From contig OX579638.1 of the NCBI GenBank assembly GCA_951230915.1, positions 11,798,696 through 11,862,695 of the forward strand: DNA of 64,000 bases. The letters are read 5' to 3'. This document shows positions 44,821 to 57,915 of this stretch, one piece after another. This stretch comes from Antitrichia curtipendula. Taxonomy: Eukaryota > Streptophyta > Bryopsida > Hypnales > Leucodontaceae. The notes below the pieces were generated by a model. The model saw only the letters and a list, made by a program, of their open reading frames with translations, was not told where the DNA came from and made no database searches. The first letter of the stretch is position 1. Each line of letters starts with the position of its first letter. The position numbers were made by a program, and so were the translations under genes.

Positions 44821-47800
44821 ATGGCTGCACGCACCGAGAAAGAGAAAGGAGTGGCTGTTCAAGTCCTCGTTCGTTGCAGGTACGTTTTTGAATACACTGG
44901 CTTCGTAGTACGATTCAATTGGGATGTGGACCTGATGTTCTGAAGCTGCAATGGTTTTTTTTCCTCTTCTGCAGACCTCACAGCGAGGATGAGAAGCGAT
45001 CCAAAGCGCCTCAAGTCATTTCTTGCAATGAGTCTCGTCGGGAGGTCACGGTACTTCAGAACTTAGCTCGCAATCAAATTGACCGGACGTTCACTTTTGA
45101 TAAGGTACGTTTAATTTCCCAGCAAGATGGCGAAACTGCAGTAGTTTGTGCAAGCAGGTTTTCGGAGGGAGTGTTAGAGATTGCCCTGCGATCGAAATCG
45201 CGTTATCGAGTTCATTCTTGACACGGTCAGTTCATAGTGGGGAACTTCTTCTTGATTATATACCCCGCAAGATATCTGAAAACAAACATTTCTTGTAAGA
45301 AGACAAGTCTGGAATTGATTGACACAACCTCCAAAACTGTACGAAGTGTTCCCGTACAAAAATCAAAATTCCAAGGAACAATTGAGTGCATGTTCTGCAT
45401 TTCTGCTGATTCTCCAGGCTGCATCTTTCATTCCTTGCCTGCATTGCAACTACTTTTCGAGTTACCTGGCTGCATTCTGTCTGGCACTCGAGGATGAATC
45501 TCAATCCACTGATTTTGACGCTGAGAGGTAGAATTGTGGGTCTGGTCGGGGCCACTGTCACTCGAGAATCCCCAATTACGTTGCGAAGTGGGACACAACA
45601 TATCCCGATCCGGGTTCCACCGCCACTCACCGCAGCGCGATATAAGAACAAAACTCTGCTGCGCTGGATGCGCCAAAATTATCAATCAAGGAGCAGCTTC
45701 ATCTCGGGCCTAACGGTTTGTTTACCTCTTCTGTCCGATCCCCTTCAGGTGTTCGGGCCGCAGTCGAGGCAAGAGGACCTGTACGACCAAGCCGTGGTCC
45801 CGATTGTGAACGAGGTTTTGGAGGGCTATAACTGCACCATTTTCGCGTATGGACAGACTGGGACCGGAAAAACGTACACGATGGAAGGTGCAGGACGAAA
45901 GTCGAAGGTGCGCGAACTGATCTCCCGACGGGGGCAATTCAATATCCGAGTGAATCAGACGCTGTGTGAGTTTGTCGTGTTGAGGTTTGGGTGGCAGAAC
46001 CCCAGGGATGGGAGTTGGCAGATGTCTTGAACCCGGAGTGTATTGTGACGCAGACTGGAGACCTTGCAACCGATGCTGGTGTGATTCCTCGCGCCGTGCA
46101 ACAGATTTTTGAGACCCTGGACAGGGACGAACAAGAGTACAGTGTGAAGGTGACGTACCTGGAGCTGTACAATGAAGAGCTGACTGATTTGTTGGCACCT
46201 GAGGAGTACTCGAAGGTGGTGATTGATGAGAAGATCAAGAAGCCCTTGGCGCTGATGGAGGATGGCAAAGGCGGGGTTCTGGTGAGGGGTCTGGAGGAGG
46301 AGATCGTGACCAGCGCCAACGAGATTTACACGCTGCTGGAGAGGGGTTCTGCGAAGCGGCAGACTGCGGAGACTTTGTTGAACAAGCAGTCCAGGTACGC
46401 GTTCGTGCCATGCATCTATTGGGCTGAATCTCGTGATTTGATTGAATCCCTCTCGGTGGAGTGAGATTTGGTTGGAAGGAGCTCCAAGCCCGACTGCAGC
46501 GAAGACGTTGCGTGCGGTGATTCATTTGGTTTGTGAAATTTGCAGTCGGTCTCACTCCATATTCTCGATCGCCATCCACATGAAGGAAACCACTCCGGAG
46601 GGTGAGGAGCTGATGAAGTGTGGGAAGTTGAATTTGGTGGATTTGGCGGGATCGGAGAACATCTCTCGTTCCGGTGCGAAAGACGTAAGTTTTCGGAGCC
46701 AGGGGTGTTCGGTTGTGTCTCGATGGTTTGGATTTGCGGTTCCGGAGGGAAGCCATGATTGGACGGATCGCTGACTGGTGCGAACTTTTTGTGTTCAGAA
46801 CCGGGCGCGAGAAGCTGGAGAGATCAACAAGAGTCTACTTACGCTTGGACGCGTGATCACAGCTCTAGTGGAGCACTTGGGTCACATACCATACAGGTGA
46901 AGCATGTGTGATGGAACTGAGTTATTTGATGATTGACGTGTGCTGTTTCTTGTCGTGCTGCGAAGCTTGGTGTCGAGTTTGTCTGATGATCCTGTGCGTT
47001 TCCGATGTTCGTTGCAGGGATAGTAAGCTGACGAGACTGCTGCGCGACTCTTTGGGAGGGAAGACGAAGACGTGCATCATTGCCACTGTGTCGCCGTCCG
47101 TGGTGTGTCTGGATGAGACACTGAGCACGCTGGACTACGCATATCGGGCGAAGAGCATTAAGAACAAGCCTGAGGTGCGTGTGTCCCTGAGCCGACACGC
47201 TCGTGTGAAGTCCGCCAGCCCTTTTTGTGTGGGGGCGAGTGTTGGATGTTGGTCTGACTTGCTGAGGCGGTTGGTGCAGGTGAACCAGAAGATGATGAAA
47301 TCCGCGTTCATCAAGGATCTGTACACGGAGATCGAAAGACTGAAATCAGGTGCCCACCTTTTCCTGAGACCGTATGCAAGTAGAGCTCGGGGATTCGGTT
47401 CAGATTTTGACTTCCTTTCTGACATCGATCGGGCAGGAGCGTGTCCGTGGATGCGTGCACTTTTGGACACATGTAGCAGTAGGAACCTCCACCGTATTTC
47501 CCGTGTACTCTCCCCGGATGTTTTCCTTTATCCTTTCCTCTCTGGGGGCGCGTTGCTACACTGTTACCAGCCTAACTGATGGATGTGTGTATGAAACAGA
47601 GGTGTATTCTGCGCGCGAAAGAAATGGCATTTACATTCCACGTGAGCGTTACTTCGAGGAGGAAGCCGAGAAGAAGGTCCGTCAGCCTCCGTCATTGCAG
47701 ATCGTCATAGAAATGACAGTGTGTCCTTGTGTGTGCGTTCGTCCTTGACGGTCAGTCTCCCAAGCGTGTTTGATGTGTTAAAGTGGGGCTTGCGGATTGT

Positions 47801-50800
47801 TTGTACCGGTGGCAGGCTATGGTGGACAAGATCGAGCGCTTGGAATCTGATGTGGAGTCGAGGGACAAGGTATGATAGTTGCTCGTTGTGGGTTATTTAT
47901 TTTGTCGTTTTAGAGGTGGGGCATGCCGCGTTGGGGTTTCTGACGGGCATGATTTACTGTGCGCGCAGCAAATCGAGGACTTGCAGATGCTGAATGAAAC
48001 TCAGCAGGAACAGTACTCGGATCTTCTCACGAAGCTGAATCATACCCAGGTGAGGGATTCTTTTGTGCTATTTTCCGTGAGTCCTGGTCTCTGCTGTCAG
48101 CGCCTGCGTTGGAGGTGAATGCGGGGGTATATTGTACTGATGGTTTGGTGTGCGATCGGTTTGCAGAAAACACTTGAGCACACGCAAGACAACCTGCATG
48201 AAACGGCAGAGAACCTGAAGGTGTCGAACATTGCAATAAGGGAGCGGGACTTCGTGATTGCGAATCAGAGAGAAGCAGGTGAGCACTCTGGCGCTGACAA
48301 GGGTCCGTTGCATGGAGTGCATGTAGCCAGTGGACGTGGAAGTGAGACTGATGCGTTGTTTGTGGTACATCCAGAGAAATCTCTCGTCGGTCGGGCAGCG
48401 GAGTTGAGAAAGGAGCTGGAAGCAACTGTGCAGGATGTGTCAGGGCTGTTCGCCAAGATTGGTACGGTCTCCGGCCTGAGCTTCCGAAATTTCTGGAAGC
48501 CCGGCGGTCCCGGTGCTTGTGTCTGTGGATGGGGAATGAGTGTGGCTATTGTTGATGGCATGTGTCGTGAGATGGATGCGTAGTAGATGTGCCTGTAACT
48601 TGAGTGTCGTGTCCCCTGTGAGCAGAACGGAAGGAGGAGCTAGAGATGAAGAACCAGAAAGTGGTGGACGCTTTTCAAAGCGGACTCGCGGAACATATGG
48701 AGGAGCTCCGAGGCCTGGTCGTAGGAGGTGTGGGTGTCCAGCAGCAGCAACTGCGGACCCTGGAGGAGCAACTTCAGGCTTTCGTGAAGTTCAAAGAGCA
48801 GGTATTTTGTGGAGTGCATGTGCTCGTCGGGCATGGCGTTTTGGGACGGTTTCGTGGTGCTCAGACACTTGTTCTGCCTTCGTGCGATGTGCAGGCTGTG
48901 GCGGAGCTGAAGAGGAAGCTCGGAGGTCTGCAGGAGTGCTATTTTTCGCAGTTGCAGTCCTTCCACGCAGCGGTGCTTGCTCACGAGGCAGTGTCCACTT
49001 CCACGTTTAAGACGCTGGAGTGCACAGTGGCAGGGCACCCCGCAGCCCTGGAACAGGTCCGCGGTCTGGGGGCAGTCGACTATGTTTGAAATGTTTCTGG
49101 ACTGTATTCTCTTGTGGATCTTTGTGGTCCATTTGTCTGATGGTGTTTGTGTTGTGACCCGAACAGTTGTTGGCGAGCGCCGTAGCAGATGCACAGAGCG
49201 TCCTCCACGACCTCGAAGCGAATCTTTCGAGTCAAGGCGAAGAAGTGGCATCCTTTGCGGAACAGCAGCGTGAGGTAAGTGGCGTGTCGGTCGCTTGCAT
49301 GCTGTTTTTGTTGGTGTGGATATGAGGCGCATGCGTTTTGATGTCTGAATTGCGTGCGTTGTCTCTCAGACTGCGCAGAGAAGCCTTGAAGCAGCGCGGG
49401 GTATTACGGAAGTGGTGATGACTTCTTTGTCAACGATGGAGAGCGATGCTGGCAACTTCCGGGAGCACTTGCATGCGAGCAGCGAGAGGCACGACCAAGG
49501 ACTCCTGGAGCTTGCCGAGGCCTACGAGGTTGGCCTTCTTTCTGACTCCCGTTTCGGCAGGATGGTGTGCCATGGTTAGGCACTGCATTGAAATGGTATG
49601 GAAGAGTCTTTTCCGTACCGGGAAATGAAAACCCGTAATTGGTGCCTATCCCAGCGGCATAGTGTATGGCGTCCATCGTGGAGTATATCTGTGGGATGAC
49701 ATCGTTGATCATCTAGGAGAAGGACTTCGCGTCGAGTCCCGCTCGCTGCTTTGATTTCGTTATACTCGCATGTAGGTTCGATGTGCGTGCGCTTTCACTG
49801 AAGTGGTGTTGGTTGTGGCCAGGGTCATGCAAGGAAAGAGCACGCTCAGCTGCTGGAGAGTATCACAGCAATGCTGGCAACTTCGCTGTCGAATCGGACT
49901 GACCTTGTACGTGAGGTTTTCTTTGTTGGAGTGTCTTGTTCCTGTTTGCACGGCGGTCTGATTGCTGTTGGATATTCAGATCAGTAGCAAGATAGCATGT
50001 CGGGTATGCGCCTGAGTCTTTTTATGATGTTGGTGGTGAGGTAGCTGTGAGGTTGAGCGCGGCGCGAGTGGAATATATCTGACTCGTGGATTTGAGGATT
50101 TTAACCAGGTTCAAACGCGCGTGAAGAATCTGAGGGAGAATGCAAGGGAAGATTGTGGTGTTGTGGAGCGGGGTCTCGGGAAGTTCGAGCAGGAAGCCTT
50201 GAGTGCAAACGGGCGGCTGAGTGGCTTCATCGCCAGTGCGGACGCATCTTCCGTGGAAGATTCAGCCGCGCTGGCCGCCAAGGTTTGTCGAATGGAGGAG
50301 ATTCTTGAATCCTGGTACGCGAGCCTCCGACTTTTTTCTTCCTCCCTGTGGGCATGGCCAGAGCAGATTTGTGGATGACGAAGCACGGTTTACTGAGCTG
50401 CGGTAGTTCTGAGCAGTTTGTCTTGTGTGTCTCGTTTCAGTGGCAACCACACATCGACTTCCGGCAGGAAGTGGGAGTCTGCTTACAAGGACATCCAAGG
50501 TCTCGAGATGTGTCACACATCTGTTGTGACTTCGATTCTCGGGTTAGTACCTTGTCTCTTCTGGATCCAGGGGAACCCATGGTTTGGGAGTTGAGGAGAG
50601 GTGTTGCATTCAGCTGGTGCGGGCGTTCGGTGCTGACGAAGTGGACTGTGTTTGGGTTTGCAGAGAGGGCCTGGAAGCCAACGCGGATCTGCTGGTCAAC
50701 CTTCAAGGTCTGGAGGATGCCGCGCAGGTGAAGGTCGAAACCGAACACGGCACGACTGTGGCCTTCTTAGATGGTACGCTCTCTTTCCAAGCCCAACGTG

Positions 50801-51571
50801 TACGGAGCTTGAATATCGTCTACTTTTGTGTGGTTTCCAGAGTCTTTGACGCCATCCTAGGGAGGGCTTTCGCAAGCCCGAGCGCAATGTGTACACGTGA
50901 TTTCGTGCATGTGCGGTGTGCGTTTGCGGTTTGGGACTCTGTTGACTGAAATGAGGGTCTCATGAAGTGCTTGGCCTTACCTGCGTCCGTGGACTCGTAG
51001 GAACCTGCACCGAAGAGCACGAGGCTGGGTCCCGGATGCAGTCGACCATGGAATCACAGTTCGTTGCAGCTACGGAGCTTGAGAGCAGTCACGGGTCGCA
51101 TGTGTCCGCTGTGGAGGCTCACAGTGAGCATTATCTGAACGAGGAGTACTCGGTACGCGTCTGCTCTGATACTCTGTGCATTTCTCGTACGTGCAGGAAG
51201 TGGAAGAACTGCTGTTACTTGGTAGTGTTGTGCGGATGTTGGGATTCATTAATTTTTTAATGACGTGGTTGAACTTGGTGCGCGTCGCACACGGGTGACC
51301 GGCTGTTCTCACACTGGGATGGATGAATAGTAATCTTTTTTTGTGGTGCGTGCAGGAGGATCAACCGACGTGTGCCACTCCCCGGAGACGAGCAATTCAG
51401 GTGCCGACCCAGTCTTCCATCACTGCCTTGTGCACTCCACCCGTGGACATGTTGCTGAACGAGTTCCGAGCGAAGAATGCTGCCGGTGGCCCTGATAGAC
51501 TGAGCAAGGTGTTCCCAGCTGTAGAGGCCTCCTTTCGAGACTCGCGAACACCCCTGGTGGCCATCAATTAG
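44821..51571 (+). CDS. Kinesin-5 (BIMC/Eg5, plant KRP125 type) mitotic motor, 23 exons
   Basis: Homotetrameric plus-end motor that slides antiparallel spindle microtubules. Exons: 44821-44879, 44975-45104, 45749-45907, 46054-46394, 46546-46684, 46799-46896, 47018-47174, 47280-47349, 47600-47676, 47816-47869, 47969-48049, 48167-48278, 48375-48461, 48626-48801, 48895-49056, 49167-49274, 49370-49528, 49823-49906, 50109-50314, 50441-50542, 50664-50773, 51001-51152, 51356-51571, giving 1012 aa. The N-terminal motor has the P-loop GQTGTGKT (98-105), switch I NKQSSRSHS (about 226-234), switch [11 protein letters not shown] (260-268) and the neck region [16 protein letters not shown] long coiled-coil stalk follows. 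The last exon carries a BIMC-box-like [11 protein letters not shown] and CTPPVDMLL, the probable mitotic CDK phosphorylation region. Length is normal for the family. Most introns are short and GC-rich like the exons. Intron 2 is the longest (644 bp). Confidence 0.94.
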
Positions 51572-52657
51572 GCCGCTTGGTCCGGGAGAGAGTAGGTTCC
51601 ACACCAAAGATTCCAGTTCGGTACGTCTGGACATCCTCACGCGACAACCGGCTTGCCGGCGTGGCCCTTGTGTGGCAATCCTGGGGATGGACCCGGCGCG
51701 GTTGGGAAGCCGAAGAGGACGTGAAGGGGTCGCAAGTCATGACGGCTGGTTGCAACCTCTGCAACACGGCAAAGGGGGAATTCGAGTACGTAGTTTTTTC
51801 GGCTGATATCCTGAAGGTGTCTTGTGGACGCCAGAGGTGTGCCCCAAATACCGTGTATTTTTAGTGACTCGCATGTTCGAGGAGCTCCAGCGACGTACCT
51901 TCTTTGATGCGGTTGCTGTTGCCATGAATATACCCCTGTACATTGCTGGGGGCATTGATTCGTGCCCCTTGGTTCGCATTGCTATCTTAGTACAAACTTT
52001 CCAACGGGGAACTCCATGATTTGACTCTGGCGATGGACGTCTTGTTCTTCCTTCGTGTGCGTTCAGTTTTCGTTAGGTATCTGAGAGGAGCTGGAGGTGG
52101 GTGTCTGAAGTGCAGGCAACTCAGCAGTGAGACATGTAGTTATTGTTATCTCATGTTGAGAATTATCCGGAGTTGTCACGGTTAGCTAACCGGGGTGCGT
52201 GCAGAAGGCCTGCATCATAGTGACTGGAGTCGTCCAGTTTCCGTAACCGGAAATATGAAAACTTAAGTGCGTCATAATGCACAATTATGTGTAATTGAGC
52301 CTTTGGTGCAGCAACTTTGTTGGACACATTCTTCAGACCATACGTGATAAGTTACTCCTTTTACTTCAGCTTGAACTGTCTTGCGCAACCAGTGCTAGTA
52401 GTATGGGTTGGCAGCTGCTGTTAGCAAAATGAAGTGGCAACTGTACTCAATTGACAATGAGTTGGGGATAATATTTAGTGATGTTTTAGACTTGGTATGG
52501 TAAAAATCTCAAAGCGGAAACCGTCTCTCCACAATTGATATGCAGTTCTTATTTTCAAGAGATTCATATATAGAATTCGTAGCTGCTCGGATGATGAAGC
52601 CTTTTTTTTCTTTCAAAGTGCAGATTACTTGATAAACAAACCAGCTTGTCATAGTCC
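51572..52657. other. Kinesin-5 3' flank grading into AT-rich DNA
   Basis: The first 500 bases keep the GC-rich composition of the gene and probably include its 3' UTR. No further coding region was recognised. AT-rich DNA begins by about 52250. Confidence 0.5.
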
Positions 52658-53526
52658 TGTACAGTACCCGGCAACTCTCAATTGTCCACTCCATTTTGCC
52701 ATTCAGAACAAAATTGTAGAATGTATCATATGTTTAACATTTTTCATCTTGCATAATTAACATTCACTTCTTACGCAATTCCGATGAATATCTGAATCTG
52801 AGAAAATCAAAATTTTATTTTTGGTGAATTCTTTCATTAAATTTTAATGATTTTATACTATAATTCAGTGGAAAATATAGATGATGAATTTCTTAAATTC
52901 AATTGCGGCAATATGTAGGAAATACTTACACGCACATCTTTCCTTCAGTAAGCATCTCCAAAAAGTTTTAGAAATTCTTCATAAAGGTTTCAGAAGTTGT
53001 TGTAACTATGTCCAATTTTTAAAAAATAGATATTTCTTTATTGTAATTAGATTTTAGCAAAACAACTATACACTCATATTCAAATGTACAAAATTAGTAA
53101 CAATGTGAAGGTCAAATAGAAAGATCTAATTACAATAAAGAAATATGTACTTTTTAAAAATTGGACATTGCCACGACAACTTTTGAAACCTTTGTCAGGA
53201 AATTCTAAAGCTTTTTGGAAACGCCTATTGAAGGAAAGATGTGCATGTAAATGTTTCCTACATATTGCCGCAATTGAATTTTAAAAATTCATCACCAACG
53301 ATTTTCAATCAATTATCATATAAAACTATGATTTTTAAATGAAATAATTCACCAAAAATGCAATTTTACTTTTCCGAAACCCAAATTTGGTATGCTTGAT
53401 TGGAAGTGCGTAAGAATTGAATGTTGATCATGCAAGACAAAAAATGTCAATCATATTATATATTGTTCAAAGTTCTTTTGAATGACAGAATGGAGTGGAC
53501 GATTGAGAGTTGTCGGGTACTGTACA
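52658..53526. mobile_element. 869-bp foldback element (long palindrome)
   Basis: The two halves are inverted copies of about 410 bp around a centre near 53090. The outermost 38 bases match at 36 positions: the left begins TGTACAGTACCCGGCAACTC and the right ends GGGTACTGTACA. Near the centre TTTCTTTATTGTAATTAGAT pairs almost perfectly with ATCTAATTACAATAAAGAAA. No transposase is encoded and no clear target duplication is seen. A foldback/MITE-like transposon or a hairpin RNA locus are both possible. Confidence 0.75.
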
Positions 53527-53620
53527 GTATAGAAAGGTGTACTTCATTTACAAACTGCCAATTTGAGCCATTCCAATTTTTATTGCATAGCATACAATTT
53601 TTTGGAATTTTTTGTCATGT

Positions 53621-54303
53621 ATAATTAACTTCCAAGTATTAAGCAATTTCAATCAAGTATACCAAATTTCAGTTTTGAAAAAGCAAATTCCATTTTTGTT
53701 GAATTTCTGAAGTCAATTTTCATGGTTTTATTTAATATTTCAGTGAAAACAACTAGTGATAAGTCTTTTTAGTTCAATTGGATAGACATGTAGTCAACGT
53801 TAGTATGCACATCTTTTCTTCAACAAGCATCTCCAAAAAAATTTCATAGTTCCCTTTAGGAAGAATTCACCGTCATGTGTCCAAACTTTGTGAAATAGAT
53901 ATCTTTATATTTTAATTAGATTGTGGTATTTACCCTCACTTTGTAACTATTTTTGTACATAATGGTACAATTACATTGCCAAAATCTAATTAAAATATAG
54001 AGATATCTATTTCACAAAGTTTGGTCATATGATGCCTCACATTGAATTCTTCCTAGATTATGTTTTTGTTACTTAATGAGGTGTTTTTTTAATATGAAAG
54101 ATGTGTGTATGCATGTCCCCTATATATCTATGCAAATTCAAATAAAAAAATTTCATCACTAATTGTTTTCAATAAAATTTAAAATAAAAACATACAAATT
54201 GACTTAAAAAATTCACCAAAAATGAAATTTTTCTTTTTTGAAACTGAAATTTGAAATTTGGTATGCTTGATTCGAATTGTGCAAGGATGCAATGATAATT
54301 ATG
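53621..54303. repeat. Second, more decayed palindrome related to the first
   Basis: The arms run about 53621-53940 and 53985-54303. Examples of pairing are CAAGTATACCAAATTTCA on the left with AAATTTGGTATGCTTG on the right, and AGATATCTTTATATTTTAAT with ATTAAAATATAGAGATATCT near the centre. The arms are homologous to the arms of the neighbouring 869-bp palindrome. The clean terminal TGTACAGTAC is not present, so the ends are lost. Confidence 0.65.
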
Positions 54304-56828
54304 GTTATCAAAATCTACTAATTATACCACACATCATTAAAAAAAATTGAATACCTCAAATCAGCAATTCATAAATGAAGTAGACCTTATTGTACAATGT
54401 GAACTCAAGCAATAGGGTGCATTTGATGCTTGTTACTAAAATTTATTATCAATTGTGAATAGTTTGACAATTTAAGAGAGGATGATTTCTAAACTGGTAG
54501 GATTGCAATCATTCGTCTTAGACATGCAGTTCCAATTTCCAAAATGGACAAATTGGTAATGGGGGGCTTATTGTGTGTTTATGAAAAATCACTATATTCT
54601 AGGCACCAAATTTTGGTGTCAACAATACTTTGAAGTTAAATAAAACCTAACAAAGTTTTCTATTTTTAGTAGTTTGTATTTTTGAAAAATTATTTTTGAA
54701 ATTTAGTTTTAGCATCAAAAATCTGATTTTTAAAATGATTGATTATGATTTTTCTATTCAAGATTTTGTGCAAGTGTGTTCGTTGCAATCTTGACTTTCC
54801 ATGATGTTGAGGGCTCTTAGAAATGAGCCTCATATACACTAGATCTTGTAGAAGAAATCACATTAGAAAATTCATTTTAAGAAATGGTAGAATAGATTTT
54901 GAGAAGTCATAACTTGATTGAGATTATGCATGTTAGGCACTTTATTCTCATACTTTTTTAGTGACCAACTTTTTAGATTTGACATGTGAAAAGAGGATTG
55001 AAAGACTTCAAATCACTTTGCAATTTTAACATCTTCAAAATCAAACATTCTAATTTTTCAATCCATAAGTGATATTGTTGTTTATTCTTTTCCTATGTAA
55101 TCTCTAACATGTCTATTATGAGTTTGTACGGTCACAATTCAAAAGAAATTAAAGTAACGTATCAAAATGTTGACTTTTTGTTCAATTTGGAGCATATTCC
55201 TAGAAGCTCAAAAAAGGCCTTGGGCATTTAGAGATTAATAAGATGCAATAATGAACACTAAGGTTGTAAGGTAATGATTGTTGTAAAACCAACAAGGTTC
55301 TAAAATGATTCAAATGTTCACACCATCATCATTTTAGGATGTCAATGCTATAATTTAATTTGGAAAATAAATTAAGGACTTTGAATATGTACCACAAATT
55401 TGCGTTTATAATCTTGAATGATCATCGGGTACACAATGAAGACCATTTTAGAACTGCTATTGGTTGTACAACCCTCTATCTTGCTCTTTATTTGTCTAGG
55501 ATCTACGTTTGATATTCCAAATGCTTCCAAACATTTATCATCTTGGGTGTTTTGATATGAGAATATAGATTTAGGATTTTAATCAAGAAAATTGTGATTT
55601 ACACCAAGTTTCTTAAGTGGCTAGTGTTTCACAAGTTGGCAAAAATATCCTAGATCACTTCCCCTTATGCATTTTGAACCAATACAATCTAATGGGAACT
55701 TAAAAAAAATTTACTTTCATGTTGGAGGATATGAGGCATCTTTGCTAACTTTTGGAGATATAATAAAACTTTTAACCATGCCAAATTGGAAGCATGGAAT
55801 GAAGGCCCTTTTCAAATCTTTCTTAAAACCTTGATAATCAATTATGATTTGAATATTCTATGAACTTACAAAATATTAATAGAAGTACTCTATAAAATTT
55901 GGAATTCTTTTGGATCATGTTGTGCAATTTTTAAATTGCACAACATTGTCTAAAACAATTTAAAATTTAATGGAGTACTTCCATTATGATTTTGTGCAAT
56001 TTTGTGCAATGCCACATATATTGTCAATTTGCTTGGAAAGGCCATTATATGAAAGCTTATAAAACTAAGATCATCCAAAGTACACTTAGAAAGGAGTATA
56101 GATAACATTGTAACATGCCTGGAATAGAAATATTTCAAAACTATTCTCTCATGAATATATACACCCGTACATTATTTCTTTGTCAAAGACAACTAATGAT
56201 ACAAGCATTATTCATTCATGGGCATTGTAAAGATTTTTTTATAAATTTTTATTTTGAATAATAATTTGATAATGACTTTTGAACAAAAGGTATAAAATGT
56301 GATCTATAGATCACTTGGTCCATAGGATTAGATGAACTTTTGCAATTATCATTATTTTTCAATGAGTATTAAAATCTAGAATTGCAAATTCTTTTTTAAA
56401 TTGATTATAGATTGAATATTAGTAATTTTCACAATTTTTTCTCTTAAAGTTCAAAATGTGATGTTTTGATTATAGAGACTTTTCAAGATTTTATTTATTT
56501 ATTTATTGAAATCGTTTTTAAAGGGTCATTTTTTGAAAAAAAAGTCAATTTTGGAAGTCAAACATACTTGTACCAATAGAATTGTAGAGTATTTGGAATA
56601 AAAAATTCTAAAATTTCATACCTTACAAACTTAAAAGATCTAACCAACAAATCTATAATCATTTAATTAGCTGAAAAGATCAAAATTCTATTTGAGACGT
56701 GTTTGCATTTATTTGTTATTCAAAATTTGATTGTCTACTCTCTAACGAAGTCATAGTATTGAGAAAGACTATTGAAGTGAGGATACAATATAAAAAGGTA
56801 GTAAGACAAGGTATTGATAGGAACTATG
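54304..56828. other. AT-rich intergenic DNA
   Basis: No genes, RNAs or terminal repeats were recognised. The few frames of 60 codons or so are compositionally random. Confidence 0.55.
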
Positions 56829-57422
56829 CACTACAAGAAAATTAAACTAATGTGACTATAGAAGTATGATAGAGGATGGATAGTGAGTCATAATATTAAA
56901 GCAGTTATGACATTGGACAAGTTATATTACAATAGTTGCACATCACTCAACTATTGGACATAATCTAGATGGGTATCTAATAAAGAAAGAGCTTGTTTCT
57001 TATGGGGTTCAAAAAACACTATGAAGTCCAAGAGTATTGGGAAGATGCTCAATTTTACTTAAAGTTTACACCCTCTATTTTGTAACTAACCTTGTAATAT
57101 CTTGTGAACTTCTTTCAATATTGAATGTCTCCTTTTTTCTTCATTGCTTATCAATATTGGTTCTATTTAATTCTTCTACTCATTCTTTTAATTTTACAAT
57201 CTTTTTGTTTACATTGTAAGAGAACATTTGGAAAGGAACATGGTATCTTGTTGTGACTTCAAATAGTGGTGTACTCCTTCATGATTGCTTTCTTGAATAC
57301 AAACCTAATTGTTGGTTTCATGTGGGCATTTTTATTCTTTTTGGTTGCCATTGAAGTTGTCCTACAACTACTTAGAACCTCACTATCTTGGCTAGTTACT
57401 TTTGTAGAGTTTTCTTGTAGTG
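56829..57422. mobile_element. Non-autonomous CACTA (En/Spm) transposon with intact ends
   Basis: It begins CACTACAAGAAAA and ends TTTTCTTGTAGTG, a perfect 13-bp inverted repeat identical to the usual plant CACTA terminus. It is flanked by the 3-bp direct duplication ATG (56826-56828 and 57423-57425), the target size expected for the superfamily. At 594 bp it has no room for, and no trace of, a TNPA or TNPD transposase. Confidence 0.9.
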
Positions 57423-57666
57423 ATGGGAATGTGGGGGCAAGATAGAGTAAAAGATGAAGCAAGTAGGGCATTAGCAACAAAAAAATGTTGTACATTAAGG
57501 ACAATAAATTCTATTGACTTGTAGAAAATAAGACATCAATAGTGGAAGCACAATACATCACAATATACTTGTATAAAGACTTCACTAGAAAATTCCAAGA
57601 CTTGTGTTGGCAAGATTGAAGTTTTTTTCATCTTACGTTCAACAAGTATTTCAACAAATCAATAAT

Positions 57667-57915
57667 TTAACCCTGGAGTGTCCTAGTGACGGGATCATGT
57701 CTCTCAAAATTTGAAGATTTTTCATGTTTGAGTATTATAATGTTTTCAACGGTATAGTCAAAGGATGTGTCTCTTTCCCTTGAGCTTCAGGTTTGTCTCC
57801 ACTACTAATCAATATGGTCAATTTATGTGGATCTCTTGTTAGGTGATAGTTTGATTGGAATGTATCCTCAAAGGTTTGGATAGTAGTAAATATGCATTGG
57901 GCTCTGAGGGGTTAA
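57667..57915. mobile_element. 249-bp TTAA-flanked element
   Basis: TTAACCCTGGAG at the left and CTCTGAGGGGTTAA at the right form a short imperfect inverted repeat with intact TTAA on both sides. The interior differs from the copies at 18902 and 20233, so it is a separate subfamily or a chance pair. Confidence 0.42.

Noticed and set aside
48640..49332. Long antisense frame (230 codons) opposite kinesin-5
   Set aside because: It is the complement of well-supported coiled-coil exons and their introns, with no family resemblance.
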